64,000 bases of DNA from contig NZ_PSYW01000001.1 in NCBI RefSeq assembly GCF_003383095.1, forward strand, positions 1,054,001 through 1,118,000, written 5' to 3'. This stretch comes from Haloferax sp. Atlit-12N. GTDB taxonomy: Archaea > Halobacteriota > Halobacteria > Halobacteriales > Haloferacaceae. Made by a program: the position numbers and the translations under genes. The notes beneath the pieces were generated by a model. The model had not been told where the DNA came from. It was given only the letters and a program-made list of their open reading frames with translations, and did not search any database. Positions 16,772-24,976 of this stretch are shown piece after piece (the stretch's first letter is position 1; each line of letters opens with the position of its first letter).

Positions 16772-17086
16772 TTATATCTGAACACCCGAAGTCAGGAGGA
16801 TGGCGAACGTGATGAACCAGAGCGCGAAGGTCATGAACACCACGTAGATGTAGTCCTTCGCGCCGAACCCGTTGACGTCGACGCCGACGGCGCGAAGCAC
16901 CGGGAACTGAACGAGGACGGACGCCCCGAGGATACCCACGGCCAACTGATTGGTCGCGGCCTCGGGACTCGTCCCCACCACAGCCCCGGAGAGCACCGCG
17001 GCGGCGATGCCAGCGAGGCAGGCGAGTGTCGTGACCGTCACTCCTCGAATATGACTGGAGAGACCGGTCTGCGTTTCCGTGGCCAT
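16772..17086 (-). CDS. EMC6-like three-helix membrane protein
   Basis: 104 residues with a short hydrophilic head and three membrane helices: VTTLACLAGIAAAVLSGAVV, LAVGILGASVLVQFPVLRAV and YIYVVFMTFALWFITFAILL. The size and topology match small archaeal proteins related to EMC6, a subunit of the eukaryotic ER membrane insertase; that assignment is by pattern and memory only. The stop is followed after two bases by the RLI start, coupling a possible membrane-insertion factor with ribosome recycling. ATG 17084-17086 is the best start. Confidence 0.7.
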   Translation of the reverse strand: MATETQTGLSSHIRGVTVTTLACLAGIAAAVLSGAVVGTSPEAATNQLAVGILGASVLVQFPVLRAVGVDVNGFGAKDYIYVVFMTFALWFITFAILLTSGVQI

Positions 17087-17210
17087 GTGTTTCCCTGCGA
17101 CATCCGGCGTCAAAAGGCGTTCGTTCCTGCCGCCGCCGCGCGGATAAAGCGTTGTCGGCCGGTCGCGGGCCAACAAGGTTTATGCTGGTAGCGCGTTTCG
17201 ATTCGTAACG

Positions 17211-17504
17211 ATGGCTGGAACAGAAGAGGAGAGTCTCGACGACCTCCCACCGAGTGCGAAGCTTGTTTTCAAAGTGCTCGAATACAACGGTCCGCTCACC
17301 CAGAAAGGCATCGTCGAAGAGTCGATGCTCTCGGCGCGAACCGTTCGCTACGCGCTCGAACGACTGGAGGGAATCGGTATCGTCGACGAGGACGTTTACT
17401 TCGCCGACGCCCGACAGAACCTCTATCAGTTGACCGATCTCGCGCCGCAGCAGGCGCAGGCCAAAGCCGACGGCGGCAAGGAAAAGGCCTGCTGCGCCGA
17501 GTAA
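17211..17504 (+). CDS. Winged-helix transcriptional regulator (MarR-like)
   Basis: 97 residues with a winged helix-turn-helix: SAKLVFKVLEYNGPLTQKGI, recognition helix LSARTVRYALERLEGIG and wing VDEDVYFADARQNLYQL. The C-terminus ends in KACCAE with two adjacent cysteines, which is unusual and could sense redox or metal. A TTTATG promoter element sits about 29 bases before the ATG. The targets are unknown; it diverges from the EMC6-like/RLI operon and could regulate it. Confidence 0.82.
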   Translation: MAGTEEESLDDLPPSAKLVFKVLEYNGPLTQKGIVEESMLSARTVRYALERLEGIGIVDEDVYFADARQNLYQLTDLAPQQAQAKADGGKEKACCAE

Positions 17505-17618
17505 TCAGAACCGCCGCGGAACCACCGCACGCTTCGCAGTCGGTGTCGGAAGAGACCAGTTGCGACGTGTCGACCCGGTCGAGACCCGACCGACGAAAAC
17601 GACGATTCGGCCGTTCTC

Positions 17619-19499
17619 CTAGGCCGGAACGACCGTAATCTGCTGTTTTCTATCGATAGCGTTCTCCAGTTCCTCAGCGATGGCGCTGCCGCGCGAGACC
17701 TGAATGTCGCCGCCGCGGCCGACCGTCGCCGTGAACAGGTATTCGTCGTCCGCACGGACCTCAACGGTCTCGCCGACGTGGCCGTCCATCCGGACGATGA
17801 CGTGCCGCGAGGTGACCTCGGGCGTCACGACGACGCCCTCACCGGCCCCGCCGCCGGAACCGGACGCGCCGGACTGTCCGCCGGCGTTCGCGCCCGCGTG
17901 CTGTCCCGACGACGAGGGCTTCTCGTCGTGGGTCCGCACGTCGATGTCGATGCCGAGGCGGTCTTCGACGTCCGAGATGCGGCCGCCGCCTTTCCCGATG
18001 ACGTAGGAGATGTCGTCTTCCTCGACGTAGACGACCGCGCGGTTCTGGCCCTTCAGGTCGACGTCGACGTGGCCGCGGGCGATGGAGCGAATCTCGCGTT
18101 CGATCTCCTGTTTCGCAAGCCGGGAGACGCCGCTTTCTTTCTCTTCTCCGCCCTCGCCGAGCGGGACAGTGACGACCTGCCGGTTGAACGTGTAAATCTC
18201 GTACTTCGGCGTGCCGGTCTCGAAGTCCCGAATCTGGATGACCGGGCGGGCGAGGTCCTCCGCGAAGAGGCCCTCGGGGACCTTCACCTCGGTCCGCACG
18301 TCGTACACCGTGTGGACCTCGCCATCTTCGATGTAGACGACGGTGTCGACGACCTGCGGAATCATGCCGAGTTCGACCCGACCGACGAGGCGCTGGAGCG
18401 CGTCGATGGCGCGGGTGGCGTGGACGACGCCGACCATGCCGACGCCCGCCAGACGCATGTCGGAGAACACCGAGAAGTCCTCGGTCTTTCTGACTTCGTC
18501 GTAGATGGTGTAGTCCGGGCGCACGAGCAGCAGGGAGTCGGCCGTCTTCGCCATGTCGCCGCCGAGGGCGGTGTACTGGGTGATGTCGGGGCCAACCTGC
18601 AGGTCGCGTGGCTTCTCCATCGTCTTGACCGCGTAGTCGCTGTCGTTGAGGAACTCGGCGACCGCCTGCGCGAACGTGGACTTCCCCGCGCCGGGCGACC
18701 CGGCGATGAGGACGCCGCGCTGGCGCTCGGCGAGTCGGTCGCGGAGTTCGTCGGCGAACTCGTAGTCGTCGAGTTCGGTCTTGACGATGGGCCGGACGGC
18801 GGTGATTTCGATGCCGTCGGCGAACGGCGGGCGGGCGACCGCGATGCGGTAGTCGCGGAACTGGACGATGTCCATGCCCGGTTCGGAGAGTTCGACGAAG
18901 CCGTCGGTGGCGGCGCGGGCGGAGTTGATGATGTCGTCGGCCCACTCTTTCATCGTCGCCTCGTCGGTCGGTTCGTCGGCGATGGGCTGGTAGTGCATCT
19001 CGCCGACCGCGCCGCGTTTGGCCTTCGGGCGGGTGTCGGTCTTGAGGTGGACCGACATCGTCTGGTCGTCGAAGAAGCGCTCGATGATGAGCCCGCCGGA
19101 GCCGCGGACCGCGGCCTCGACGTACTCGACCGAGACGCCCTTCGCTCGCGCCACTTCGGCCTGCACCACGTCGCTCGTCAGGAGCGTCGCCGACCGCTCG
19201 GTGGCGATGTCGCGGATGAGCGCGTCGATATCGCCCTCGCCGGCACCTTTCGTCTCGCCCGAACTCGGGCGACGGCCGACGTACTTGAGGTCGATGACGC
19301 CGTCGTCGGCGAACTCGGCGAGGCGCTGGAGTTCGGAGAGGCCCTCCCAGCCCGTGTCACGGCCGTCGTTGGCCTGCGATTCGAGTTCGCTGACGACCGC
19401 CTCGGGGACGAGTACGTCGGCACCCTCGTAGGTGCCGTCGTCGACTCGCTCGGACACGCGACCGTCGATGACCGCGCTCGTGTCCGGCACTATCTTCAT
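17619..19499 (-). CDS. PIN domain-AAA ATPase-KH fusion protein
   Basis: 626 residues. An N-terminal PIN nuclease-like domain (1-140) has acids D7, D12 and the segment LLTSDVVQAEVA. The central secretion-type ATPase has Walker A GSPGAGKST near 268-276 and RPDYTIYDEVRK as Walker B region. The C-terminal KH-like domain is near 495-540 (YVIGKGGGRISDVEDRLGI). This is the archaeal PINc/VapC family ATPase, which resembles type II/IV secretion ATPases but probably acts on RNA. The glycine-rich linker near residues 540-560 is low complexity. Confidence 0.92.
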   Translation of the reverse strand: MKIVPDTSAVIDGRVSERVDDGTYEGADVLVPEAVVSELESQANDGRDTGWEGLSELQRLAEFADDGVIDLKYVGRRPSSGETKGAGEGDIDALIRDIATERSATLLTSDVVQAEVARAKGVSVEYVEAAVRGSGGLIIERFFDDQTMSVHLKTDTRPKAKRGAVGEMHYQPIADEPTDEATMKEWADDIINSARAATDGFVELSEPGMDIVQFRDYRIAVARPPFADGIEITAVRPIVKTELDDYEFADELRDRLAERQRGVLIAGSPGAGKSTFAQAVAEFLNDSDYAVKTMEKPRDLQVGPDITQYTALGGDMAKTADSLLLVRPDYTIYDEVRKTEDFSVFSDMRLAGVGMVGVVHATRAIDALQRLVGRVELGMIPQVVDTVVYIEDGEVHTVYDVRTEVKVPEGLFAEDLARPVIQIRDFETGTPKYEIYTFNRQVVTVPLGEGGEEKESGVSRLAKQEIEREIRSIARGHVDVDLKGQNRAVVYVEEDDISYVIGKGGGRISDVEDRLGIDIDVRTHDEKPSSSGQHAGANAGGQSGASGSGGGAGEGVVVTPEVTSRHVIVRMDGHVGETVEVRADDEYLFTATVGRGGDIQVSRGSAIAEELENAIDRKQQITVVPA

Positions 19500-19616
19500 G
19501 CGCGTGAGTTTGGGCGGGTGACGGATAAGGTTGTAGATAAAAGCGGTGACACCGCCGGCGGGGCGTCGGGTGGTACCGCGGCCCGCGTTCCGCGCCCCGC
19601 GTCCTGCGACCTCGAC

Positions 19617-19745
19617 TCAGTCGTCGCTCGGCACGACGGGTCGCTTCCCATCGACGACCTCGAACGACCCGACGAGTCCGTCAAGGTCGGCCGCCCGCGA
19701 GGACAGCACCTCGGTCTGGTCCGCGCGCGGACTGCCGGACGCCAC
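19617..19745 (-). CDS. Possible 42-residue small protein
   Basis: A short frame starting at GTG 19743-19745 and ending TGA 19617-19619. It is acidic, ends FEVVDGKRPVVPSDD and has G or C in almost every third codon position, like real genes here. No ATG start and no clear TATA box were found, and it overlaps the promoter zone of the M20 gene on the other strand. I do not recognise a family. Confidence 0.4.
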   Translation of the reverse strand: MASGSPRADQTEVLSSRAADLDGLVGSFEVVDGKRPVVPSDD

Positions 19746-19777
19746 ACGCTTTTGAGGCGACCCGCCGACGGGCCGGC

Positions 19778-20872
19778 ATGGACGAACTCCGCGACCTCAC
19801 GGCGGCCCTCGTGTCGGTGCCGAGCCACGAGGACGAGACCGCCGTCGGCGACCGCATCGAATCGTGGCTCCGCGAGGAGACCGACGCCGACGTGACTAGG
19901 GACGACGCGGGGAACGTCGTCGCCCGTGCCAACCCCGGCGTCGGCGAGTCGCTCGCGCTCGTCGGCCACCACGACGTGGTCCCACCGGCCGACCGGCAGA
20001 CGACCGACGGCGGCGACTACGTGGTCGAGACCCGCGACGGCCGACTCTACGGCCGCGGGGCGGCGGACATGAAAGGGGCCGTCGCCGCGTCGATGCTCGC
20101 CTTCCGCGACGCAGCCGCAGACGCCGAGTCCGAGGTCGTCTTCGCCTCGTTCGTCGGCGAGGAAATCGGCGGGGAGGGCGTCCGCGCGGCCCTCGACGAC
20201 GGATTCGAACTCGATTACGCCGTCGTCGCCGAGGGCTCGACGAACTACACCGGGCCGGACCGGACGGACGTGGTCGTCGCCCACCGGGGCCGCCGGGCGA
20301 GCACCCTCGTCGCGTCGGGGACCGCCTGCCATGCCAGCGAACCCGAGCGCGGCGAGAACGCCGTCTACCGCGCGACCGACGCCGTGGACGTGGTCCGCGG
20401 CCTCTCGGTTCCGGACGCCGAGGTTCTCGGCCATCCAGTCTCGGGGAGCATCGCCGTCACCGAAATCGACGGCGGGAGCGCGTGGAACGTCATCCCCGAC
20501 CGCTGCGAGGTGACCGTCGACGAGCGGACCGTCCCCGGCGGCTTCGCCGACCTCGCGCTGACGGAGAACATCGAGGGCGTCGAGTGGGTCGTCGAACAGG
20601 ACCTCCCGCCGATGGCGTGCGACGACGCCGACTTCGCCGAGCGCGTCCTCGACGTCGCCCAGTCGGTCCACGAGGCCCGCGGGGACGCGGACCCAGAGCA
20701 GACGACGAAACCCCACGCGACCGACGCGGGGTGGTTGGCGCAGGCGGGCACGACCTGCGTCGTCTACGGCCCCTCGGAACCCGGCGAGGCGCACACGAAA
20801 GACGAGAGCGTGTCGCTCGACGTGCTGGCGCGGTGTTACGAGACGTACCGCGCGCTCGTGGACGGCTGGTGA
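19778..20872 (+). CDS. M20 family metallopeptidase/deacylase
   Basis: 364-residue enzyme of the ArgE/DapE/carboxypeptidase group. Metal ligands are visible in LVGHHDVVPP (His, near 65), GRGAADMKG (Asp near 93), EEIGGEG (the catalytic Glu pair near 128) and the C-terminal AHTKDESV. Length is normal. Neighbours are a PIN ATPase and an M32 carboxypeptidase, giving no biosynthetic context, so a choice between DapE, ArgE and a dipeptidase is not possible. A TTTTGA element about 27 bases upstream is the likely promoter. Confidence 0.88.
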   Translation: MDELRDLTAALVSVPSHEDETAVGDRIESWLREETDADVTRDDAGNVVARANPGVGESLALVGHHDVVPPADRQTTDGGDYVVETRDGRLYGRGAADMKGAVAASMLAFRDAAADAESEVVFASFVGEEIGGEGVRAALDDGFELDYAVVAEGSTNYTGPDRTDVVVAHRGRRASTLVASGTACHASEPERGENAVYRATDAVDVVRGLSVPDAEVLGHPVSGSIAVTEIDGGSAWNVIPDRCEVTVDERTVPGGFADLALTENIEGVEWVVEQDLPPMACDDADFAERVLDVAQSVHEARGDADPEQTTKPHATDAGWLAQAGTTCVVYGPSEPGEAHTKDESVSLDVLARCYETYRALVDGW

Positions 20873-21178
20873 GAGTCGCCAACCCCGACTGCGACGACGC
20901 CCGAACACCCACCGGGCGGGACTGAAAGGGGCCGCGAGCGAGGGCGAACCCCGGCGGCGTGAGCACCGCAGGCCGGAGGCCGAGGAGCGCGCGTCGCCGC
21001 GGGAGCCGTCGCTCGCGGGGGCTTTCGCGGTGTCGTCGGTCGCGGCTTCGACATCGCTGGTGCCGGTCGCGACCTCATCGGCGTCAGCAGAGCGACTGGG
21101 TACAACCGTATATCAAAAGCCCACCACGAATAACCGGCTCCTGCGATTTAATACGCCTCCGAGACCACCGTTCGTACC
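20873..21178. other. 306-base intergenic region with a GGGACTGAAAGGGGC motif
   Basis: No supportable gene. The motif GGGACTGAAAGGGGC is at 20918-20932 in a G+C-rich stretch with several CGCGAG blocks. I recall this motif as dispersed in haloarchaeal genomes but could not verify that. The right end holds the M32 promoter: GATTTAATAC around 21143-21152, about 30 bases before the ATG. Confidence 0.5.
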
Positions 21179-22693
21179 ATGGCACAGTCCTCCGCGGAAT
21201 CCGACTCGGAGTCGGCGTACGACCGACTCCTCCAGAAGTACAAGCGAATCGCCAACGTCGAGAACGCCGGCGGCATCCTCTCGTGGGACCAGCAGGTCAT
21301 GATGCCCGACGAGGGGACACCCGCGCGCTCCCAGCAGATGTCCGCGCTCTCCGCGTTGAGCCACGAACTCCTGACCGACGACGAGTTCGGCGACCTCCTC
21401 GACGCGGCCGAGGCCGACGACCCGACCGACGAGCAGGCCGACGTGCTGCGCGAACTCCGCCGCGACTACGAGCGGGCGGCCCGCGTGCCGAACGACCTCG
21501 TCGAGAAGATTTCCGCGGCGTCGTCGGAGGCTATCCCGGCGTGGAAGCAGGCGAAGGCCGAAGACGACTTCGAGAAATTCGCGCCGCATCTGGAGAAGCA
21601 CGTCGAACTGAAGCGGCAGTACGCCGAGCACATCGACCCCGACCGCGACCCCTACGAGGTGCTGTTCGAGGACTACGAGCCGTGTCTCCCCCTCGAACAG
21701 GCCGAGGAGATTCTCGCCGAAGTGCGCGAGGTGCTTGTCCCGATGATAGAGGACATCCGCGAGTCCGACACGGACCTCGCGGTGGACGCCTTCGAGGGCG
21801 AGTTCCCCGAGGACGACCAGGAGGCGCTCGTCCGCGACGCGCTTTCGACGCTCGGCTACCCGTGGGAGCGCGGCCGCCTCGACACCGCGCCGCACCCGTT
21901 CTCGTCAGGGACGCAGTTCGACGCCCGCGTGACGACCCGCTACGACGACTCCGACGTGCTCGGGTCGCTGTTCTCGACCGTCCACGAGTTCGGCCACGCG
22001 CTGTACACGCTCGGCCTGCCGGACGAGCACTACGCGACGCCGCTCGGCGAGAACCGCAACCTCTCGGTCCACGAGTCGCAGTCGCGGCTCTGGGAGAACC
22101 ACGTCGGGCGCTCGCGCGCCTTCTGGCAGCACTTCCTGCCGACGCTCGAAGACCGGTTCCCCGAGGTCGACGCGACGGTCGAGGAGGCCTACGAGGCGGC
22201 CAATCAGGTGTACGACGACAACCTCATCCGCGTCGAGGCGGACGAACTGACCTACCACCTGCACATCGTCATCCGGTTCGAACTCGAACGCGAACTCATC
22301 GCCGGCGACCTCGCCGTCGAGGACGTGCCCGAGGCGTGGAACGACAAGTACGAGGAGTACCTCGGCATCCGGCCGGACACCGACTCCGAGGGCTGTCTGC
22401 AGGACATCCACTGGGCGTACGGCAACTTCGGCTACTTCCCGACGTACTCGCTCGGCTCCATCATGGCCGCCCAACTGTTCGCGGCCGCCGAGGCGGACAT
22501 CGACGACCTCGACGGGAAACTGGCCGACGGCGAGTTCGGCGACCTCCGCGAGTGGCTCCGCGAGAACATCCACCAACACGGCCGGCGCTACGAGACCAAC
22601 GACCTCGTGAAGCGAGCCACCGGTGAAGACTTCGCCGCCGACGCGTTCCTCGACTACGTCGAGTCGAAATACGGGGCGCTGTACGACCTGTAA
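21179..22693 (+). CDS. M32 family carboxypeptidase
   Basis: 504-residue thermostable-carboxypeptidase-type zinc exopeptidase. The zinc motif HEFGH is at residues 269-273, followed downstream by the family-typical HESQSRLWEN near 300 and the third ligand region in it. The C-terminal segment VPEAWNDKYEEYLGI and DIHWAYGNFGYFPTYSLG are characteristic of M32. Length matches the family. It is preceded by a good TATA-like element and stands as its own unit. Confidence 0.95.
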   Translation: MAQSSAESDSESAYDRLLQKYKRIANVENAGGILSWDQQVMMPDEGTPARSQQMSALSALSHELLTDDEFGDLLDAAEADDPTDEQADVLRELRRDYERAARVPNDLVEKISAASSEAIPAWKQAKAEDDFEKFAPHLEKHVELKRQYAEHIDPDRDPYEVLFEDYEPCLPLEQAEEILAEVREVLVPMIEDIRESDTDLAVDAFEGEFPEDDQEALVRDALSTLGYPWERGRLDTAPHPFSSGTQFDARVTTRYDDSDVLGSLFSTVHEFGHALYTLGLPDEHYATPLGENRNLSVHESQSRLWENHVGRSRAFWQHFLPTLEDRFPEVDATVEEAYEAANQVYDDNLIRVEADELTYHLHIVIRFELERELIAGDLAVEDVPEAWNDKYEEYLGIRPDTDSEGCLQDIHWAYGNFGYFPTYSLGSIMAAQLFAAAEADIDDLDGKLADGEFGDLREWLRENIHQHGRRYETNDLVKRATGEDFAADAFLDYVESKYGALYDL

Positions 22694-22784
22694 GCGAGGC
22701 TGACAGTCCGCCGCAGTCATCCGATTTTCGACTATTCGGAGTCGTCGCAGGAACTAAATAGGGGTATGTCATATCATACCACGT

Positions 22785-22961
22785 ATGGCCTCAGCACCCA
22801 GTGACGACTTGTTCGACCAGTTCTTGACCGACCGCGGTCACGAGACAGAACCGGTACGCTGGGACCGATCCTATAACAAGCTGCAGTGTCCCGACTGCGG
22901 GGCCCTGCACGACATGGGCGCGGCAACCTGCTCCGTCTGCGGGTGGGTGCCGGAGGCCTGA
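22785..22961 (+). CDS. HVO_0416-type small zinc finger protein
   Basis: 58 residues with one zinc ribbon, CPDC (Cys35, Cys38) and CSVC (Cys49, Cys52), preceded by an acidic head with DRGHETEPV. Haloarchaea have many such single zinc-finger micro-proteins; this one matches the HVO_0416 family that I recall lying next to uvrD in Haloferax. CTAAATAG is centred about 28 bases upstream of the ATG, indicating a leaderless message. Targets are unknown. Confidence 0.85.
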   Translation: MASAPSDDLFDQFLTDRGHETEPVRWDRSYNKLQCPDCGALHDMGAATCSVCGWVPEA

Positions 22962-23088
22962 CGCGTCCGAACTGACCAAGCCACAAGCACCTGTTCTCGA
23001 CGGTTTCTCACCCGTTCGGTGAGCCGTCCGCGAACGCCCGGCGAGTACGACTGCTCCGGGCGCGTTCGCCCTCGTCCGAAGCACGTCG

Positions 23089-23103
23089 CTTATCACCGAT
23101 AAG
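23089..23103 (+). promoter_or_regulatory. uvrD promoter with an overlapping palindrome
   Basis: CTTATCACCGATAAG is a perfect 6+6 inverted repeat with a 3-base spacer. Its left arm coincides with the TATA position about 28 bases before the uvrD ATG, so a bound dimeric repressor would block the promoter. Confidence 0.45.
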
Positions 23104-23119
23104 GCCGTGAACGTGCACA

Positions 23120-24970
23120 ATGAGCGAATCCGACGTGACCGTCACCCGGCTGTTCGGCGGCCCGGGAAGCGGGAAGACCACGGCCTTGCTCGACAAGGTC
23201 GAGGAGATTCTCGAACAAGACGGCGTCACCATCCGCGACATTCTCGTTGTCTCTTACACCCGAGCCGCGGCGGCCGAGGTCCGCGACCGGCTCGCGGAGC
23301 GACTCGACATCAACCCGCGGTCGCTGAAGGGGAACGTCTCGACGATGCACGCGAAGGCGTACGAACTGCTGAGCCTCTCGCGGAACGACGTGGTCGGCGA
23401 GAACGACAAACAGGAGTTCTGCGAGGACTACGGCATCGAGTTCGAAGACGAGTACGGCGGCGCGGGCCGTCGGACCGCCCGCTCGACCACCATCGGGAAC
23501 AAGGTCATCGCCACGAGCCAGTGGCTCCAGCGCACCCGCCGCGACGTGTCCGACTGGTACGACGTGCCGTTCCAGTGGAACGTCGAGGAGGTCCGCCTCC
23601 CGCCGGAAGTCGACCCGAACGCGCAGGAAGGAAACAAGTACACGCCGACGTGGCCGTCCGACGACGACCGCATCGACATCCCCGAGGCCATCCGCGCGTG
23701 GCGCGCCTACAAGGGCGAAAACGGGCTCGTCGGATTCGCTGACATGCTCGAACGCGTCAAGCAGCGCGCCCTCGTCCCCAACGTCGACTACCTCGTCATC
23801 GACGAGTTCCAGGACATCACGACCCTCCAGTACGACGTGTACGAGGAGTGGAAGCCCCACATGCGGGGCGTCCTCATCGCCGGCGACGACGACCAGGTCG
23901 TCTACGCGTGGCAGGGCGCGGACCCGAACCTCCTCCTCGACGCCGAACGCGACAACGACGAGATTCTGCCGAACTCCTACCGGCTCCCGTCGAACGTCCT
24001 CAACGTCGTCAACCGGGAGATTCGCCACATCGACAAGCGACAGGAGAAGGACCTCAAGCCGCGCAAGGAAGGCGGCGCGGTCGAGGCCGTCGAGAGCCCG
24101 TCGATGCTCGAACTCGCCCGGAACGTCCGCTACACCGTCGAGAAAGACGAGGGCACCGTGATGGTGCTGTTCCGCGCGCGATACCAGATGTTCCAGTTCA
24201 TCGACGAGTTCCTCCCGTCGGGCATCCCCTTCTCGACGCTGACCGACCAGCGCATGTGGACCGACCGGCTCACGCAGTACGTCCGCGCGGTCGAGGCGCT
24301 GGACGCCGAAGAACCCGTCAACGGGCTGGAGGCGCGCCGCCTCGCGGACATGCTCCAAGACTCCGCGTTCGGCACGAACGACCGCGACGACCTCTTCGAC
24401 GCCATCGACGACAGACAGGAGGAAGTCGGCGTCGACGACATCACGAACATCGAGTTCACGCCGAAGGAAATCAAGAACTTCGCGCCGTTCGCCCCCGACA
24501 GCGCGTCCGCGAGCGACATGGTCCGCAAGGTAACGAGCTTCCAGCGCAAGTCCGTCAACGCGTACTTCGGCGGCGACTACGAGGGGATGGACCCCAGTCG
24601 CGTCCGCGTCGGCACCATCCACTCCGCGAAGGGTCGCGAGGCCGACCACGTGTTCATGGCGACCGACCTGACCGAGAAGGTCGTCGAGCAGATGGCCGCC
24701 TCCGTCTCCGACGAGGAGCTCGAAGCCCGCGGCATCGAGGAGTTCACCGCGACGACGAGTCCCGTCCCGCTCATCACCGACAACGAGCGCCGCGTCTTCT
24801 ACGTCGGGATGTCCCGCGCCCGCGAGCGCCTCATCGTCCTCGAGAACCTCGTCACCGGCGCACCGACGCTCCCCATCAGCGTCCTCCTCCACAACGAGAT
24901 TCGCGAGGAGCCTGCGCAGGAACTCGTCGACGACGCGCAGGAACCGCCCGCGCCCGAACCCGAGGCGTAA
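23120..24970 (+). CDS. uvrD: UvrD/Rep-family DNA helicase
   Basis: 616-residue superfamily 1A 3'-5' helicase acting in nucleotide excision repair and related processes. Walker A is GGPGSGKTT at 13-21, motif II is DEFQDIT around 228-234, motif III is GDDDQVVYAWQGAD, and motif VI is FYVGMSRARERL near 560. Length is shorter than bacterial UvrD (about 720), consistent with archaeal versions. uvrA lies about 25 kb away in the same window. The acidic C-terminal tail has no recognised domain. Confidence 0.95.
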   Translation: MSESDVTVTRLFGGPGSGKTTALLDKVEEILEQDGVTIRDILVVSYTRAAAAEVRDRLAERLDINPRSLKGNVSTMHAKAYELLSLSRNDVVGENDKQEFCEDYGIEFEDEYGGAGRRTARSTTIGNKVIATSQWLQRTRRDVSDWYDVPFQWNVEEVRLPPEVDPNAQEGNKYTPTWPSDDDRIDIPEAIRAWRAYKGENGLVGFADMLERVKQRALVPNVDYLVIDEFQDITTLQYDVYEEWKPHMRGVLIAGDDDQVVYAWQGADPNLLLDAERDNDEILPNSYRLPSNVLNVVNREIRHIDKRQEKDLKPRKEGGAVEAVESPSMLELARNVRYTVEKDEGTVMVLFRARYQMFQFIDEFLPSGIPFSTLTDQRMWTDRLTQYVRAVEALDAEEPVNGLEARRLADMLQDSAFGTNDRDDLFDAIDDRQEEVGVDDITNIEFTPKEIKNFAPFAPDSASASDMVRKVTSFQRKSVNAYFGGDYEGMDPSRVRVGTIHSAKGREADHVFMATDLTEKVVEQMAASVSDEELEARGIEEFTATTSPVPLITDNERRVFYVGMSRARERLIVLENLVTGAPTLPISVLLHNEIREEPAQELVDDAQEPPAPEPEA

Positions 24971-24976
24971 CGTCCC

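Noticed and set aside
17778-19895. 705-codon plus-strand frame
   Set aside because: Antisense to the PIN-ATPase gene, no domain visible.
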